Origin: an uncultured Paracoccaceae bacterium
Lineage (GTDB): Bacteria > Pseudomonadota > Alphaproteobacteria > Rhodobacterales > Rhodobacteraceae
Assembly (NCBI GenBank): GCA_947501355.1
Contig: CANMVA010000001.1
Span: 1,945,492-2,009,491, forward strand
Reading direction: 5' to 3'
DNA: 64,000 bases
Shown: positions 53,892-63,600 of the stretch, piece by piece
Position numbering within the stretch: position 1 is the first letter of the stretch
How the letters are laid out: each line of letters begins with the position of its first letter
Notes under the pieces: model-generated
The model's input: only the letters and a program-made list of their open reading frames with translations
The model's database searches: none
Told to the model about the DNA's origin: nothing
Translations under genes and position numbers: made by a program

Positions 53892-54117
53892 GGATGTGTC
53901 CTCGCAAGTTCTGTTGCACTGCAGCATAGGCTGCGCGCACGCGAAGGCCAGAGCCGATGCGGATTTGCGCCCGTTATTTGGGCTTGCCGAAGGCGACGTG
54001 GCGGAAACAAGACCAGCTTTTTTGCAAAGATTGTTGCCCAGGCCTTGTTTTTGCCGCAATTGCCGCGAATAAAACAACCTTAGGCAGTGTTCCTCCCCCA
54101 TTAGAAGGAGTGTGACT

Positions 54118-55038
54118 GTGACCGGTAGCTTCTTTTCCCTTTCCTTGTCCCAAATCGCCCGGTTCGGCCCCGTCCGACACCCGATCGCGCCGGACCATGT
54201 CACTGCGCTGACAGGCCTGACGCGCGTCACCGATGGCTCCGGCTCTGCCGTGCTGCATCAGACCGGTGACAGCTACGCGCTGCACTTCGCCGATGCCGAT
54301 GGCAGGCCTGATCCGGCGCGCCCTTTGGCCGAAGGCCTGCGCGCCCCGGCTTTCTGCGCGCCCGCGTGCATTGTTTTTGGTCTGGAAGACGGGCCACGGA
54401 TCGTTCTGGCGCTGAATGGCTTTCCGGGCGACAACGTGACCGCTTTGAACCGCAAGCCTACCCTTTCTGGTTTCGTGACCGGCACAAAGATGCTGGGCCG
54501 CGCGGGCATCGTCCCGGTCGAGAAACTGACCGCGGGCGATCTGCTGTGGACGATGCATCACGGGATGCGACCCGTGCGCTGGATCGCGCGCCGTCAGGTC
54601 CCCGTCATGACCCAGCCCCCGGAGAACCGACCCGTTCAGGTGCGCGCAGACGCGTTCGGGCGTGGATGCCCCACCGATCCTCTGGTGCTAATGCCGACCC
54701 ATGCGGTTTATATCAGCGATCTGCAGCTTGCCCCGGGGCTCGCTGGCCAGACCAGCTTTCTGCCGGCGCAAAGCCTGCTCGATGATGACAAGGTCACCCG
54801 GCTGGCCGAGACCGATACGCTTGAGGTCATCCATCTGGGCCTCGATGTCAGCGATGTGGTCTACGCCTCCGGCCTGATGGTGCAAAATCCTGAGGAGGCG
54901 ACCAGTCGCCCAACCCGGTCGCCCGATGGCAAGATCGAGGATTTCCTGTCCTGCTTTCCCGCGCTGCGTGGTTTGTTTCGATTTGCCCATGCCGGACCGA
55001 TGGCCCCAACCGAGTTACCACGCGCGGGTTGCGGATAG
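54118..55038 (+). CDS. Hint-like protein with the catalytic cysteine replaced by glycine
   Basis: The 306-residue protein starts at the second of two GTG codons, 7 bases after AGAAGGAG. Residues 1-117 form an unassigned beta-rich part. From residue 118 the sequence follows a Hint_2 module: GFVTGTKMLGRAGIVPVEKL matches CFTxGTxIxTxxGxxPVExL, then AGDLLWTM, PVRWIARR and MPTHAVYIS (block-B His). The first residue is Gly118, not Cys, and the later DQHEV-type segment is lost. There are no RTX repeats. It is probably inactive as a self-splicing unit and may be a structural or secretion module. Confidence 0.75.
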   Translation: MTGSFFSLSLSQIARFGPVRHPIAPDHVTALTGLTRVTDGSGSAVLHQTGDSYALHFADADGRPDPARPLAEGLRAPAFCAPACIVFGLEDGPRIVLALNGFPGDNVTALNRKPTLSGFVTGTKMLGRAGIVPVEKLTAGDLLWTMHHGMRPVRWIARRQVPVMTQPPENRPVQVRADAFGRGCPTDPLVLMPTHAVYISDLQLAPGLAGQTSFLPAQSLLDDDKVTRLAETDTLEVIHLGLDVSDVVYASGLMVQNPEEATSRPTRSPDGKIEDFLSCFPALRGLFRFAHAGPMAPTELPRAGCG

Positions 55039-55127
55039 GAATACGACGCAAGATGTCGCGTTCTGACGATCCTGGCGCTGTGACAGGTCTCACTTTGGGC
55101 GGGTAACACCGGCCCGGAGGCAGCCTC

Positions 55128-57539
55128 ATGAAAACCACCACTCGCGTTGTCGTCATCGGAGGCGGCGTTGTCGGCTGCTCGGTGCTCTATCACCTGACCA
55201 AGCTGGGCTGGTCTGACGTGATGCTGCTGGAACGCTCCGAGCTGACATCGGGCTCCACATGGCACGCGGCGGGCGGGTTTCATACGCTCAATGGCGACAC
55301 CAACATGGCCGCGTTGCAGGGCTATACCATCCGACTTTACCGCGAGTTGGAGGAACTCACCGGCATGTCCTGCGGTCTGCACCATGTGGGCGGCGTGACG
55401 CTCGCGGACAATCAGGACCGCTTTGACATGCTGGTGGCCGAGCGCGCCAAGCACCGTTACATGGGCCTTGAGACCGAAATCGTCGGTCCCGAAGAGATCG
55501 CCAAGATCGCCCCCGTGACCAATCTCGACGGTATCGTCGGCGGGCTTTATGACCCGCTGGACGGTCATCTTGACCCATCCGGCACGACACACGCCTACGC
55601 GAAAGGCGCGCGGATGAACGGGGCCGAGATTGTCCAGCATTGCAAGGTCGAAGCCACCACCCAGCGCAGCGATGGCACGTGGGATGTGGTCACCGACAAA
55701 GGCACTGTGCATGCAGAGCATATCGTCAATGCCGCGGGCCTCTGGGCGCGCGAAGTGGGTGCGATGGCGGGCGTTTATTTCCCGCTTTTGCCGATGGAGC
55801 ATCAGTATATCGTCACCGACGACATCCCCGAAATCTACGAGCGCGACAGCGAACATCCACATGTGATGGACCCCGCAGGCGAAAGCTATCTGCGTCAGGA
55901 AGGCCGGGGCCTTTGCATCGGCTTTTATGAACAAACCTGCCGCCCCTGGGCCGTGAACGGCACGCCTTGGGATTTCGGCCACGAACTGCTGGCTGACGAT
56001 TTCGACAAGATCGAACACTCGATCGAGTTTGCCTATAAGCGCTTCCCGGTCCTTGAACGCTCCGGCGTGAAATCCGTAATCCATGGGCCGTTCACCTTTG
56101 CCCCTGACGGCAACCCGCTGGTCGGCCCCGTCCCCGGCATGCGCAATTACTGGTCTGCTTGCGCCGTCATGGCAGGCTTCTCCCAAGGCGGCGGCGTTGG
56201 CCTGACGCTGGCGCAGTGGATGATCGAAGGCGAGCCGGAGCGCGACGTGACCGCCATGGACGTCGCCCGTTTCGGACACTGGATCACACCGGGCTACACG
56301 GTCCCGAAAGTGATCGAGAACTACCAGCGCCGATTCTCGGTCTCCTATCCGAACGAGGAATTGCCTGCCGCACGCCCCTGTCGGACGACGCCTTGCTATG
56401 ATCTGCTCGACGCACAAGGCGCCGTCTGGGGCCAGCAATACGGGCTGGAGGTCGCCAATTACTTCACCACCGGCGACGAGCCACGATACGAGACCCCGTC
56501 CTTCCGCCGCTCCAACGCGTTCGAGGCGACTGCCCGCGAGGTCAAAGCCGTCCGCGAAACTGTCGGCATCAACGAGGTGCAGAACTTCGGCAAATACGAC
56601 GTGCAAGGCCCCGGCGCGCGCGACTGGCTGGATCACATCATGGCAGGTCGGATCCCCAAGCCGGGGCGGCTGTCTCTTACGCCGATGCTCTCTGAGAAAG
56701 GTCGCCTGATCGGGGATTTCACTGTCTCCTGCCTGTCAGAGACGCATTTCCAGATCACAGGCTCCTACGGAGCACAGGCCTACCACATGCGCTGGTTCAT
56801 GGCGCATCAGCCGGATGGCGACGTGACGCTGGACAACGTCTCGGACCGCCGTACGGGCTTTCAGATCGCCGGCCCCCGCGCCCGCGACCTGCTGCAAGCG
56901 GTCACCCGCGAAGATATCAGCGACATGGCCTTCATGGATATGCGTCAGGTCACGATCGGGCTCAGCACCGCCATCGTCCAGCGCGTCAGCTATACCGGCG
57001 ATCTGGGCTACGAGATTTATGTCGACGCGATGGAGCAACGCGCCCTGTGGCAAACGCTCTGGGATGCGGGCCAACCGATGGGGATCACACCTTTCGGCAT
57101 GCGCGCGATGATGTCGCTTAGGCTCGACAAGTTCTTCGGCTCGTGGCTGTCAGAATTCTCGCCCGACTACACTGCCGCTGAAACCGGCCTCGACCGCTTC
57201 ATCAGCTTCAAGAAAAACGTGGATTTCATCGGGCGCGCTGCGGCAGAGGCCGAACGCGCCTCGCCGCCGGACCGCCAGCTTTGTGCCTTCGAGGTCGACG
57301 CCCATGACGCCGATGTCGTCGCCTACGAGCCGATCTTCGTGAAAGGCGATGTGCAGGGCTTTTGCACCTCTGGTGGCTATTCGCACCATACGGGCAAATC
57401 CATCGCGCTGGGCTTCGTGCCACGCGACATGGCGCAGGACGGGCTTGCGGTGGAGATTGAAATCCTCGGCAAGATGCGGCCCGCGCATCTCATCACGACG
57501 CCACTTTTTGATGCTGACGGAGCGCGCATGCGCGGCTAG
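55128..57539 (+). CDS. FAD-dependent dimethylglycine/sarcosine dehydrogenase-like protein (DAO plus GcvT domains)
   Basis: The 803-residue protein has an N-terminal DAO oxidase domain (VVVIGGGVVGCSVLYHL; SGSTWHAAGGFHT, whose His is the covalent FAD site in DMGDH) and a C-terminal GcvT-like folate domain from about residue 430 (NEVQNFGKYDVQGPGARDWL, YTGDLGYEIYV, GMRAMMSLRLDK). It would demethylate an N-methylated amine, passing C1 units to tetrahydrofolate. It fits choline-to-glycine catabolism with the choline transporter in this window. A CGGAGG site supports the start. Confidence 0.9.
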   Translation: MKTTTRVVVIGGGVVGCSVLYHLTKLGWSDVMLLERSELTSGSTWHAAGGFHTLNGDTNMAALQGYTIRLYRELEELTGMSCGLHHVGGVTLADNQDRFDMLVAERAKHRYMGLETEIVGPEEIAKIAPVTNLDGIVGGLYDPLDGHLDPSGTTHAYAKGARMNGAEIVQHCKVEATTQRSDGTWDVVTDKGTVHAEHIVNAAGLWAREVGAMAGVYFPLLPMEHQYIVTDDIPEIYERDSEHPHVMDPAGESYLRQEGRGLCIGFYEQTCRPWAVNGTPWDFGHELLADDFDKIEHSIEFAYKRFPVLERSGVKSVIHGPFTFAPDGNPLVGPVPGMRNYWSACAVMAGFSQGGGVGLTLAQWMIEGEPERDVTAMDVARFGHWITPGYTVPKVIENYQRRFSVSYPNEELPAARPCRTTPCYDLLDAQGAVWGQQYGLEVANYFTTGDEPRYETPSFRRSNAFEATAREVKAVRETVGINEVQNFGKYDVQGPGARDWLDHIMAGRIPKPGRLSLTPMLSEKGRLIGDFTVSCLSETHFQITGSYGAQAYHMRWFMAHQPDGDVTLDNVSDRRTGFQIAGPRARDLLQAVTREDISDMAFMDMRQVTIGLSTAIVQRVSYTGDLGYEIYVDAMEQRALWQTLWDAGQPMGITPFGMRAMMSLRLDKFFGSWLSEFSPDYTAAETGLDRFISFKKNVDFIGRAAAEAERASPPDRQLCAFEVDAHDADVVAYEPIFVKGDVQGFCTSGGYSHHTGKSIALGFVPRDMAQDGLAVEIEILGKMRPAHLITTPLFDADGARMRG

Positions 57540-57548
57540 TCTGCGCGC

Positions 57549-58139
57549 ATGATCCATGTCCTGATCCTTGCCGCTGGCACCTCGTCGCGCATGCGCGGTG
57601 CCAATAAACTGGCCGAGCCTGTCGATGGTGTTCCCCTGCTGCGCAAACAGGTGCAGATGGCGATGACGCTTGATCTGCCCGTTACCGTCGCCCTGCCCCT
57701 GGACCTGACCGGGGCCGAGATGATTGACGATCTGGACGTTGATATCTTCAGCGCCGCTTGCAGTCTTGAAGGCATATCGGGCACGTTGCGCTCGGCCATG
57801 GCGCATCTGGCCGATGCCCGCGCTGTGCTGGTGGTGCTGGGCGATCTTCCGGAACTGGAGGCCTCCGATCTGCGCGCAGTCCTGCAAGCCCGCGCGGCCT
57901 ATCCCAAAGCCCTGATCTGGCGCGGTGCGGCCGAGGATGGCACGCCGGGCCACCCGATCCTCTTTGACCGCACCCTGTTCCCGAGTTTTGCGAAACTCAA
58001 AGGCGATGGCGGGGGTCATGAGGTTGTCGAAGCGGCAGGTGAGCGCGTTCAGCTTGTCCCCCTGCCCGGCCAACGCGCGCGCCGCGATCTGGACACGCCC
58101 GAAGACTGGGCGGCATGGCGCGCTGAAACCGGGCGCTAG
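57549..58139 (+). CDS. MobA/MocA-like nucleotidyltransferase
   Basis: The 196-residue protein has the NTP_transf_3 fold with LILAAGTSSRMRGANKLA, the metal-binding VLGDLPEL and the late GTPGHPILF. Relatives add CMP or GMP to molybdopterin (MocA/MobA) or act on other phosphates. No molybdoenzyme or xdh/cox genes are adjacent, so the target cofactor is uncertain. It is convergent with the small membrane-protein gene. Confidence 0.82.
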   Translation: MIHVLILAAGTSSRMRGANKLAEPVDGVPLLRKQVQMAMTLDLPVTVALPLDLTGAEMIDDLDVDIFSAACSLEGISGTLRSAMAHLADARAVLVVLGDLPELEASDLRAVLQARAAYPKALIWRGAAEDGTPGHPILFDRTLFPSFAKLKGDGGGHEVVEAAGERVQLVPLPGQRARRDLDTPEDWAAWRAETGR

Positions 58140-58145
58140 CGCGGG

Positions 58146-58574
58146 TTACTCCAGCACGTCGCTCTTACGCTGTGCGCGGGCATAGACCCAGAAGAGCAGG
58201 CTGACCAAGGTCGCGCCCCAGATCACCACCAGCCCCAAAGGCCCGGTGACCGCGACCATCAGCGGTGTGGACAAGGCGGTGAACCAAAGCGACGCCAAAG
58301 CCATCCCGACAAAGGACAAGGCCAGTGGCACAGGCGCGCTCTTTTGCTCGTAAAGCAACAGGATCGCCCCCAGAAGCCCCAGCCAGACACCGATCGCCCA
58401 CGCCGCGTTCACCCATTGCGGAAGTGCAGTGAAATAGGCCACCTGATCGGCTGAAAACAGCGCCAGATACCCTTCAAAGCGCAGCTGGGTCATCACGTAA
58501 TCCAGACCGCTGAACAAAAACCAGATCACCGCCAAAGCGGCAACAGGAAACAGATGCCATGGAGCGTTACGCAT
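58146..58574 (-). CDS. Small membrane protein, four helices, unknown function
   Basis: The 142-residue protein has hydrophobic segments near residues 8-28, 52-75, 82-102 and 108-132, with a short basic tail. The ATG has AGAGG 5 bases upstream. No conserved catalytic motif is visible. It lies downstream of the RTX-Hint gene on the same strand but beyond a terminator hairpin, so is probably transcribed separately. Confidence 0.7.
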   Translation of the reverse strand: MRNAPWHLFPVAALAVIWFLFSGLDYVMTQLRFEGYLALFSADQVAYFTALPQWVNAAWAIGVWLGLLGAILLLYEQKSAPVPLALSFVGMALASLWFTALSTPLMVAVTGPLGLVVIWGATLVSLLFWVYARAQRKSDVLE

Positions 58575-58601
58575 GAAAAACCTCTTGTCAGATAAAGGAA
58601 A

Positions 58602-58623
58602 GGGTGGCCGTTTCCGACCACCC
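58602..58623 (-). terminator. Terminator after the second RTX-Hint gene
   Basis: GGGTGGCCG and CGACCACCC form a 9-bp stem with loop TTTC. On the minus strand TTTCCTTT follows. Good shape for an intrinsic terminator. Confidence 0.7.
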
Positions 58624-58653
58624 CGTCCAGAGCGAAAATGAAGGCAGACTCTC

Positions 58654-60288
58654 CTAAGCCAAAAGTTTCGCTTCGTGTTTGCGCAACACCTGACGGGCGG
58701 CGGGGAACCGCGTGCCCTGTCCCTGCGGTGCGTCAAGCTCTGGAAAGAGCGTGAGCACTTCGCAGCGCTGCGCTTTATCGAGACCGCCAACCGAATAATC
58801 ACCGGGCTGGAAACTCTCGGTCCAAGCCCCATCGGCGAGGATCACCTCGTGGCGGTCAAAAAGAAGATGAATATATGTCACATGGCTTGCCGCAACCTGG
58901 TCAATGCCTGCGCGCCCGGTCAGATGCTTGGCAGAGGCCAGCACTTCGCGTTCGCCAAACATCAACGCCGTTTCAGCACCGCTTATAAGCATCCGATGGT
59001 TCGGGCTCACCGCCATATCGCTTACGGGCAAGCCCATGCCCAAGCTGCCTGCGCGGATCAGCACCGGACGCAGCTTTGGCTCCTTCATCAGATCGCGGCC
59101 CGTCAGGGACTTCGATCCGACCCAGCGCAGCTCTTGCACGCCATTGTCGCGCGTGAAAACGCTGTCACCGGGACGCAGGTTTTCAACCAGCCGCTCACCG
59201 CGCGGTGTTGCAATGCGAGTGCCATGGGTGAAGCAGATAATGATCTGCTCGATCTCGCGATAATTGGCGCGGTTGGTGATGTTGCCATTGTTGTCGAGAA
59301 ACTCGATCCGGCCGGATTCCGCTCCGGTCTGAATGACGTTGGCGCGGATTCCAGTCAGGTCGATGACGTCCACATCATTGCCGTCCGGGTCCTCGCCCCC
59401 GCGGATATCGTGATTGCCCGCTTGCGCAAAGGTGAACAGGTCATCCCCCTCGCCGCCACGCAGCCGGTCATTGCCCGGACCGCCGACAAGCGTGTCGTCG
59501 CCGTCTTCCCCAAAGACACGGTCATCGCCGTCACCGCCGTTCAGCGTGTCATCGCCGTCGCCGCCGAAGAGCCGGTCCTGACCCTGACCGCCATCAATCG
59601 TATCATTGCCACCGCCGCCAAAGACCCGATCATTGCCGTCGCCTGCGTTTATGACGTCGTCCCCGTCCAAAGACGCGATGGGTCGCACGGCGCTGGGCGG
59701 CAACTCGATATCGGTTCCATTGAACCGATCCGGGTCACTGTCATTGTCGAAAAACGCAGCGCCCGCCGGGAGCGGGTTCGGCGGTGTGCCGTCATTATTG
59801 TTGAACGCCAGCAACAAGGCGACCTCGCGGCCATTCTGATCGACGCCCTGCGCCGTCAGCACGCCGGTTTCATTGGCCCCCGGAGAGGCAAAGGCGGTCT
59901 GCTGGATCTCTGCGTCTTCGACATAGATCGTGTTGCCGTTCTCATCGACGAAGGAAAACCCGACGGTTTCGCCTTCTTGCAAGGTCAGATCACCCGTCGG
60001 CAGGATCAGCTGCAGGTTGGAGACCTGACTGTCCGCAACATTCGCCCTGTGGTTCGAGCCACCCGGATCACCATCCCCCAGATTACTGCCCGTAGCATAG
60101 GTGAAGCGCCCGGTGGTCGGCGTGTAAACCAGCGCGTCGGGGTTCACACCGGCGCGGCTGTCGCCATAGATGACATCCTGGCCATTGCCACCACTGATGG
60201 TGTCAGAACCGCCGAGGCCCTGTATCTCGTCATTGTTGCTGGTGCCGGACAGCGTATCGTTGCCGTCTGTTCCAATAATTCTGGCCAT
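58654..60288 (-). CDS. RTX calcium-binding protein with C-terminal Hint module
   Basis: The 544-residue protein starts MARIIGTDGNDTLSG. RTX units open the protein (about 8-45) and recur at about 215-300. Between them is a beta-rich region (about 50-205). The Hint_2 module starts at Cys352 (CFTHGTRIATPRGERL), with VSPNHRMLISG, and ends VLRKHEAKLLA. It is exactly 193 residues, as in the two other full copies. No signal peptide is seen, consistent with type I secretion. The ribosome site is a G-rich stretch before the ATG. Confidence 0.88.
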   Translation of the reverse strand: MARIIGTDGNDTLSGTSNNDEIQGLGGSDTISGGNGQDVIYGDSRAGVNPDALVYTPTTGRFTYATGSNLGDGDPGGSNHRANVADSQVSNLQLILPTGDLTLQEGETVGFSFVDENGNTIYVEDAEIQQTAFASPGANETGVLTAQGVDQNGREVALLLAFNNNDGTPPNPLPAGAAFFDNDSDPDRFNGTDIELPPSAVRPIASLDGDDVINAGDGNDRVFGGGGNDTIDGGQGQDRLFGGDGDDTLNGGDGDDRVFGEDGDDTLVGGPGNDRLRGGEGDDLFTFAQAGNHDIRGGEDPDGNDVDVIDLTGIRANVIQTGAESGRIEFLDNNGNITNRANYREIEQIIICFTHGTRIATPRGERLVENLRPGDSVFTRDNGVQELRWVGSKSLTGRDLMKEPKLRPVLIRAGSLGMGLPVSDMAVSPNHRMLISGAETALMFGEREVLASAKHLTGRAGIDQVAASHVTYIHLLFDRHEVILADGAWTESFQPGDYSVGGLDKAQRCEVLTLFPELDAPQGQGTRFPAARQVLRKHEAKLLA

Positions 60289-60603
60289 CCAAAGACCCCC
60301 CAAAGGTCAAAAGCAGAGCGCGCCGTGCAGTAAAGCGCTGTCGCGGTCAATTTAGACCGTAACGTCGCATAACTTAGGGGGAATTTACCTCAAATGATCG
60401 CAACGCTGCGTGATAAGCGAAATTTTGAGCAAATCTGCCCGAAAAATGTTTCTGCGCGTGCACTAAACCAGAGCGTGCAGCCGATTGTTCGCAATCTGGA
60501 AACAATACTGGATAAAAAAGGGGGAATCAGCCCTGCCCCGACCACAGGGCTGACCCTTTGGCTTTGACCGCCCCCGAAAGGGCGGCCGAGCTGCATATTC
60601 GAT
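60289..60603. other. Intergenic region between the two minus-strand RTX-Hint genes
   Basis: This 315-base stretch holds the end structures of the right-hand gene (CCGCCC with GGGCGG at 60568-60585, and a second hairpin) and the promoter of the left-hand gene. I see no coding frame or tRNA and cannot place a confident promoter. Confidence 0.5.
60528..60552 (-). terminator. Probable terminator after the last RTX-Hint gene
   Basis: CAGCCCTG and CAGGGCTG form a perfect 8-bp stem with a 9-base loop. On the minus strand ATTCCCCCTTTTTT follows, so the T run is offset by about eight bases. Confidence 0.5.
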
Positions 60604-63600
60604 TTAGCTGATAAGCAGTTTCGCTTCGTGCTTCTTGAGCGTCTTGCGGGCGGCGCGATAGTCTTCGATGCCCTGGGCGTTCTTGAGCTCGGGGAAGAGT
60701 TCAAAGATCTCGTTACGCTGGGCGTTGCCGATCCCTTTGAGCGTATAGTCGCCCGGCTGGAAGCTCTCGGTCCACGATCCGTTCGACAGCACGACCTCGT
60801 GCTGGTCGAACATGAAGTGGATGTAGGTCGTCCCCATCGTGTCCACTTCGTGGATGCCGTTGTTGTTGACCAGATGCTTGGCTGCGGCCAGCACTTCACG
60901 CTCTTCAAAGTAAAGCGCTGTCTTGTCATTGCTGACCAGCACACGGTGGTTCGGAGAGACCAGCATATCGCGTTCCGGCAGACCATTGCCAAGCGCGCCT
61001 GCGCGCACAAGGATCGGCTTGAGATGCGGCTGACCGGACAGGGCTTTCCAGTCCATCGTCTTGGCACCCAGCCAACGGATTTCCTGCAGACCGTTATCGC
61101 GGGTGATGATTTTGTCACCCACTTTCAGCTCTTCGACCAGACGCTCGCCTTTCGGGGTCGCGATTGTGGTGCCCGGCGTGAAGCAGGGGATCACATTCTC
61201 GATCTCGGTGAAGGTCAGCGTGCCGGTTGTGACGTCATTCTCGTCACGGAACTCGACAAAACCGTCTTCCTGATCGGCAGAGGTGTAGGTGATCTTGATG
61301 TTGCCGGACCCGGTCAGATCAAGCGTGTCGATCTCATCGTCCGGACCGCTGGCGGCCTGACCACCGTCGATCACATCGCCAATGCCCTCTTCCGGGCTGC
61401 CGACAAGGAACGTGTCCTCACCGGAGTTACCCGTCAGCGTATCGGCGCCTTCGCCACCGATGATCGTGTCGTCGCCGGAGCCACCGGAGATCGTGTCCTC
61501 GTCGATGCCGCCGTCGATGAAGTCATCGCCTTCGTCGCCAAAGAGCGTGTCATCATCATCCTGACCGAAGATCGTGTCATTGCCGGCCCCGCCATTCACA
61601 ACGTCCTTGCCGTTGTTCTGCTCAGGGTCCGCAGGCTGGTTGATGCCACTGTCGGGGATGTCCAGATCATCGGGCAGGCCCAGATCGGGGTCGATACCCG
61701 CATATATCACATCGTCGCCGTCACCGCCGTCGATGGTGTCCGAGCCTTCGCCACCGACGATGCGGTCGTCTCCGTCGCCACCGTCAATGGTGTCGGCGTC
61801 GATGCCTGCGTCGATCGTGTCGTTGCCGTCGCCACCCAGGATGGTGTCGGCATCGTCGCCCGTGATGATGATGTCATCGCCAGCGCCGCCATCGACGAAG
61901 TCGATGTCATTGCCCGGTGCAAAGTCCACAGGAAGGGGCGGAACACCGGTGCTTGGATAACCGGGGAAGCCCAGATCCAGCAGCGGCAGATGGCCGGATG
62001 TGTTGATCACATCGTCGCCGTCACCGCCTGTGACCGTGTCGCTGCCGTCGCCGCCGATGATATTGTCATCGCCGTCGCCGCCTGCAATCACATCATCGCC
62101 AGAGCCTGCGTCGATGGTGTCGGCATCGTCGCCGCTGTCGATTGTGTCATCGCCCGACCCGCCGGTGATCGTGTCTTCACCGTCGCCACCTAGAAGCGTG
62201 TCGTCACCTTCCGCGCCACCGATTTCGTCGTCGCCGTCTCCACCGTCGATGGTGTCGTCGCCCACGTTACCGGACAGATCGTCATTGCCGATCCCACCCT
62301 CGATGGTGTCGTTGCCGACGCCGCCGATAATGCGGTCGTCGCCCTCTTCACCAAAGAGCGTGTCATCACCTGCGTTGCCTTCGATGCGATCGTCTCCGGT
62401 GCCACCGAACACCTCGTCGTCGCCTTCGCCTGCGATGACCGTGTCATCGCCGCCACCGGCTTGAATGATGTCGTCGTCGCCGACCTCACCGGGCAGAAGC
62501 GCGTCGTCATTGTCAACGAAGTCACCATTCGGATCGCCGTCGTAGTTCACGTCGATCAGCTCACCCGCATCGGTGCCTTCGACGATGCCGTCGCGCCCAT
62601 CGGGGATACCGATGGCCACCAGCTCGTCGATGTCGTCCACCTGATCCGGCGTAACGCCGACCAGCGTGATCGTTTCACCGTTCGGGAAGGTCAGCACCGC
62701 GTCGCCATCGGGGTTGCCGGTGACCGTGACATCCTCGGTCGTGACCGGGTTACCATCGGCATCGGTCAGACCGGAGACGTCCAGCTGATCCACACCCGAC
62801 AGCGAGCCATCGGGATTCGTGATCGGCGTGTCGAAATTCACCAGCGTGTCGTTGCCGTCGCCATCGCTGAAGATGATGGTATCGGCATCGCCATCCGGTC
62901 CGCCAGTCCCGGTGCCCAGATCGAACGTATCGTCGCCCGCACCGCCTTCGACCGTATCTTCGCCAGCGCCGGTTGTGACCGTGTCATCGCCATCCGACCC
63001 GGTGACTGTGTCATCGCCGGAGCCCAGAACGATGTTCTCAATCTCCTCGAAGGTCGCCGTATCGGGACCGTTGGAGATCGTGCCATCCTCGGGATCGCTC
63101 AAAACGACGGTGGTGTCTTCGGTGACAGCGGACGCATCCAGCGTGTCGCCATCGGTCTGGCCGTTTTCGCCACCGTCGATGGTGTCGTCACCGAACCCGT
63201 CTTCCAGCGTGATCGTATCGTCGCCATCGCCGCCCTCGACCGTGTCGTCGCCAACACCGCCGGACAGAGTGTCATCGCCACCCTCCCCAAAGAGCGCGTC
63301 GTCGCCCACGCCACCAATCAGCGTGTCATTGCCTGCAGGGCCATCGTCGACCGGGAAAGCATCATAGTAGATGTCGGTGACATTGATGCCGGAATTGTCC
63401 GGACCGTCCTGCGTGTGCTCAATGACGATCTGCGACACCGGGCCCGCGATGCTGACCAGCGTCGAGTAATTCGGGCTGGTATCGGGTGCGTAGCCGCCAT
63501 CGCTGTCGATCGTATCGACACCATTGGCCCCGTCGCTGTCCGAAATGGTGACATCGCTGCCGCCCATCAAGGTTACGGGGACCGGATTGCCGTCCGCATC

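Noticed and set aside
58675-62193. Plus-strand open frames opposite the second and third RTX-Hint genes
   Set aside because: They are repeat-driven shadows: valine/alanine/isoleucine periodicity copied from the RTX strand, without start signals.
61400-63300. CRISPR-like or satellite-like tandem repeat
   Set aside because: The periodicity is 27 bases of degenerate coding sequence for RTX nonapeptides, not exact repeats with unique spacers.
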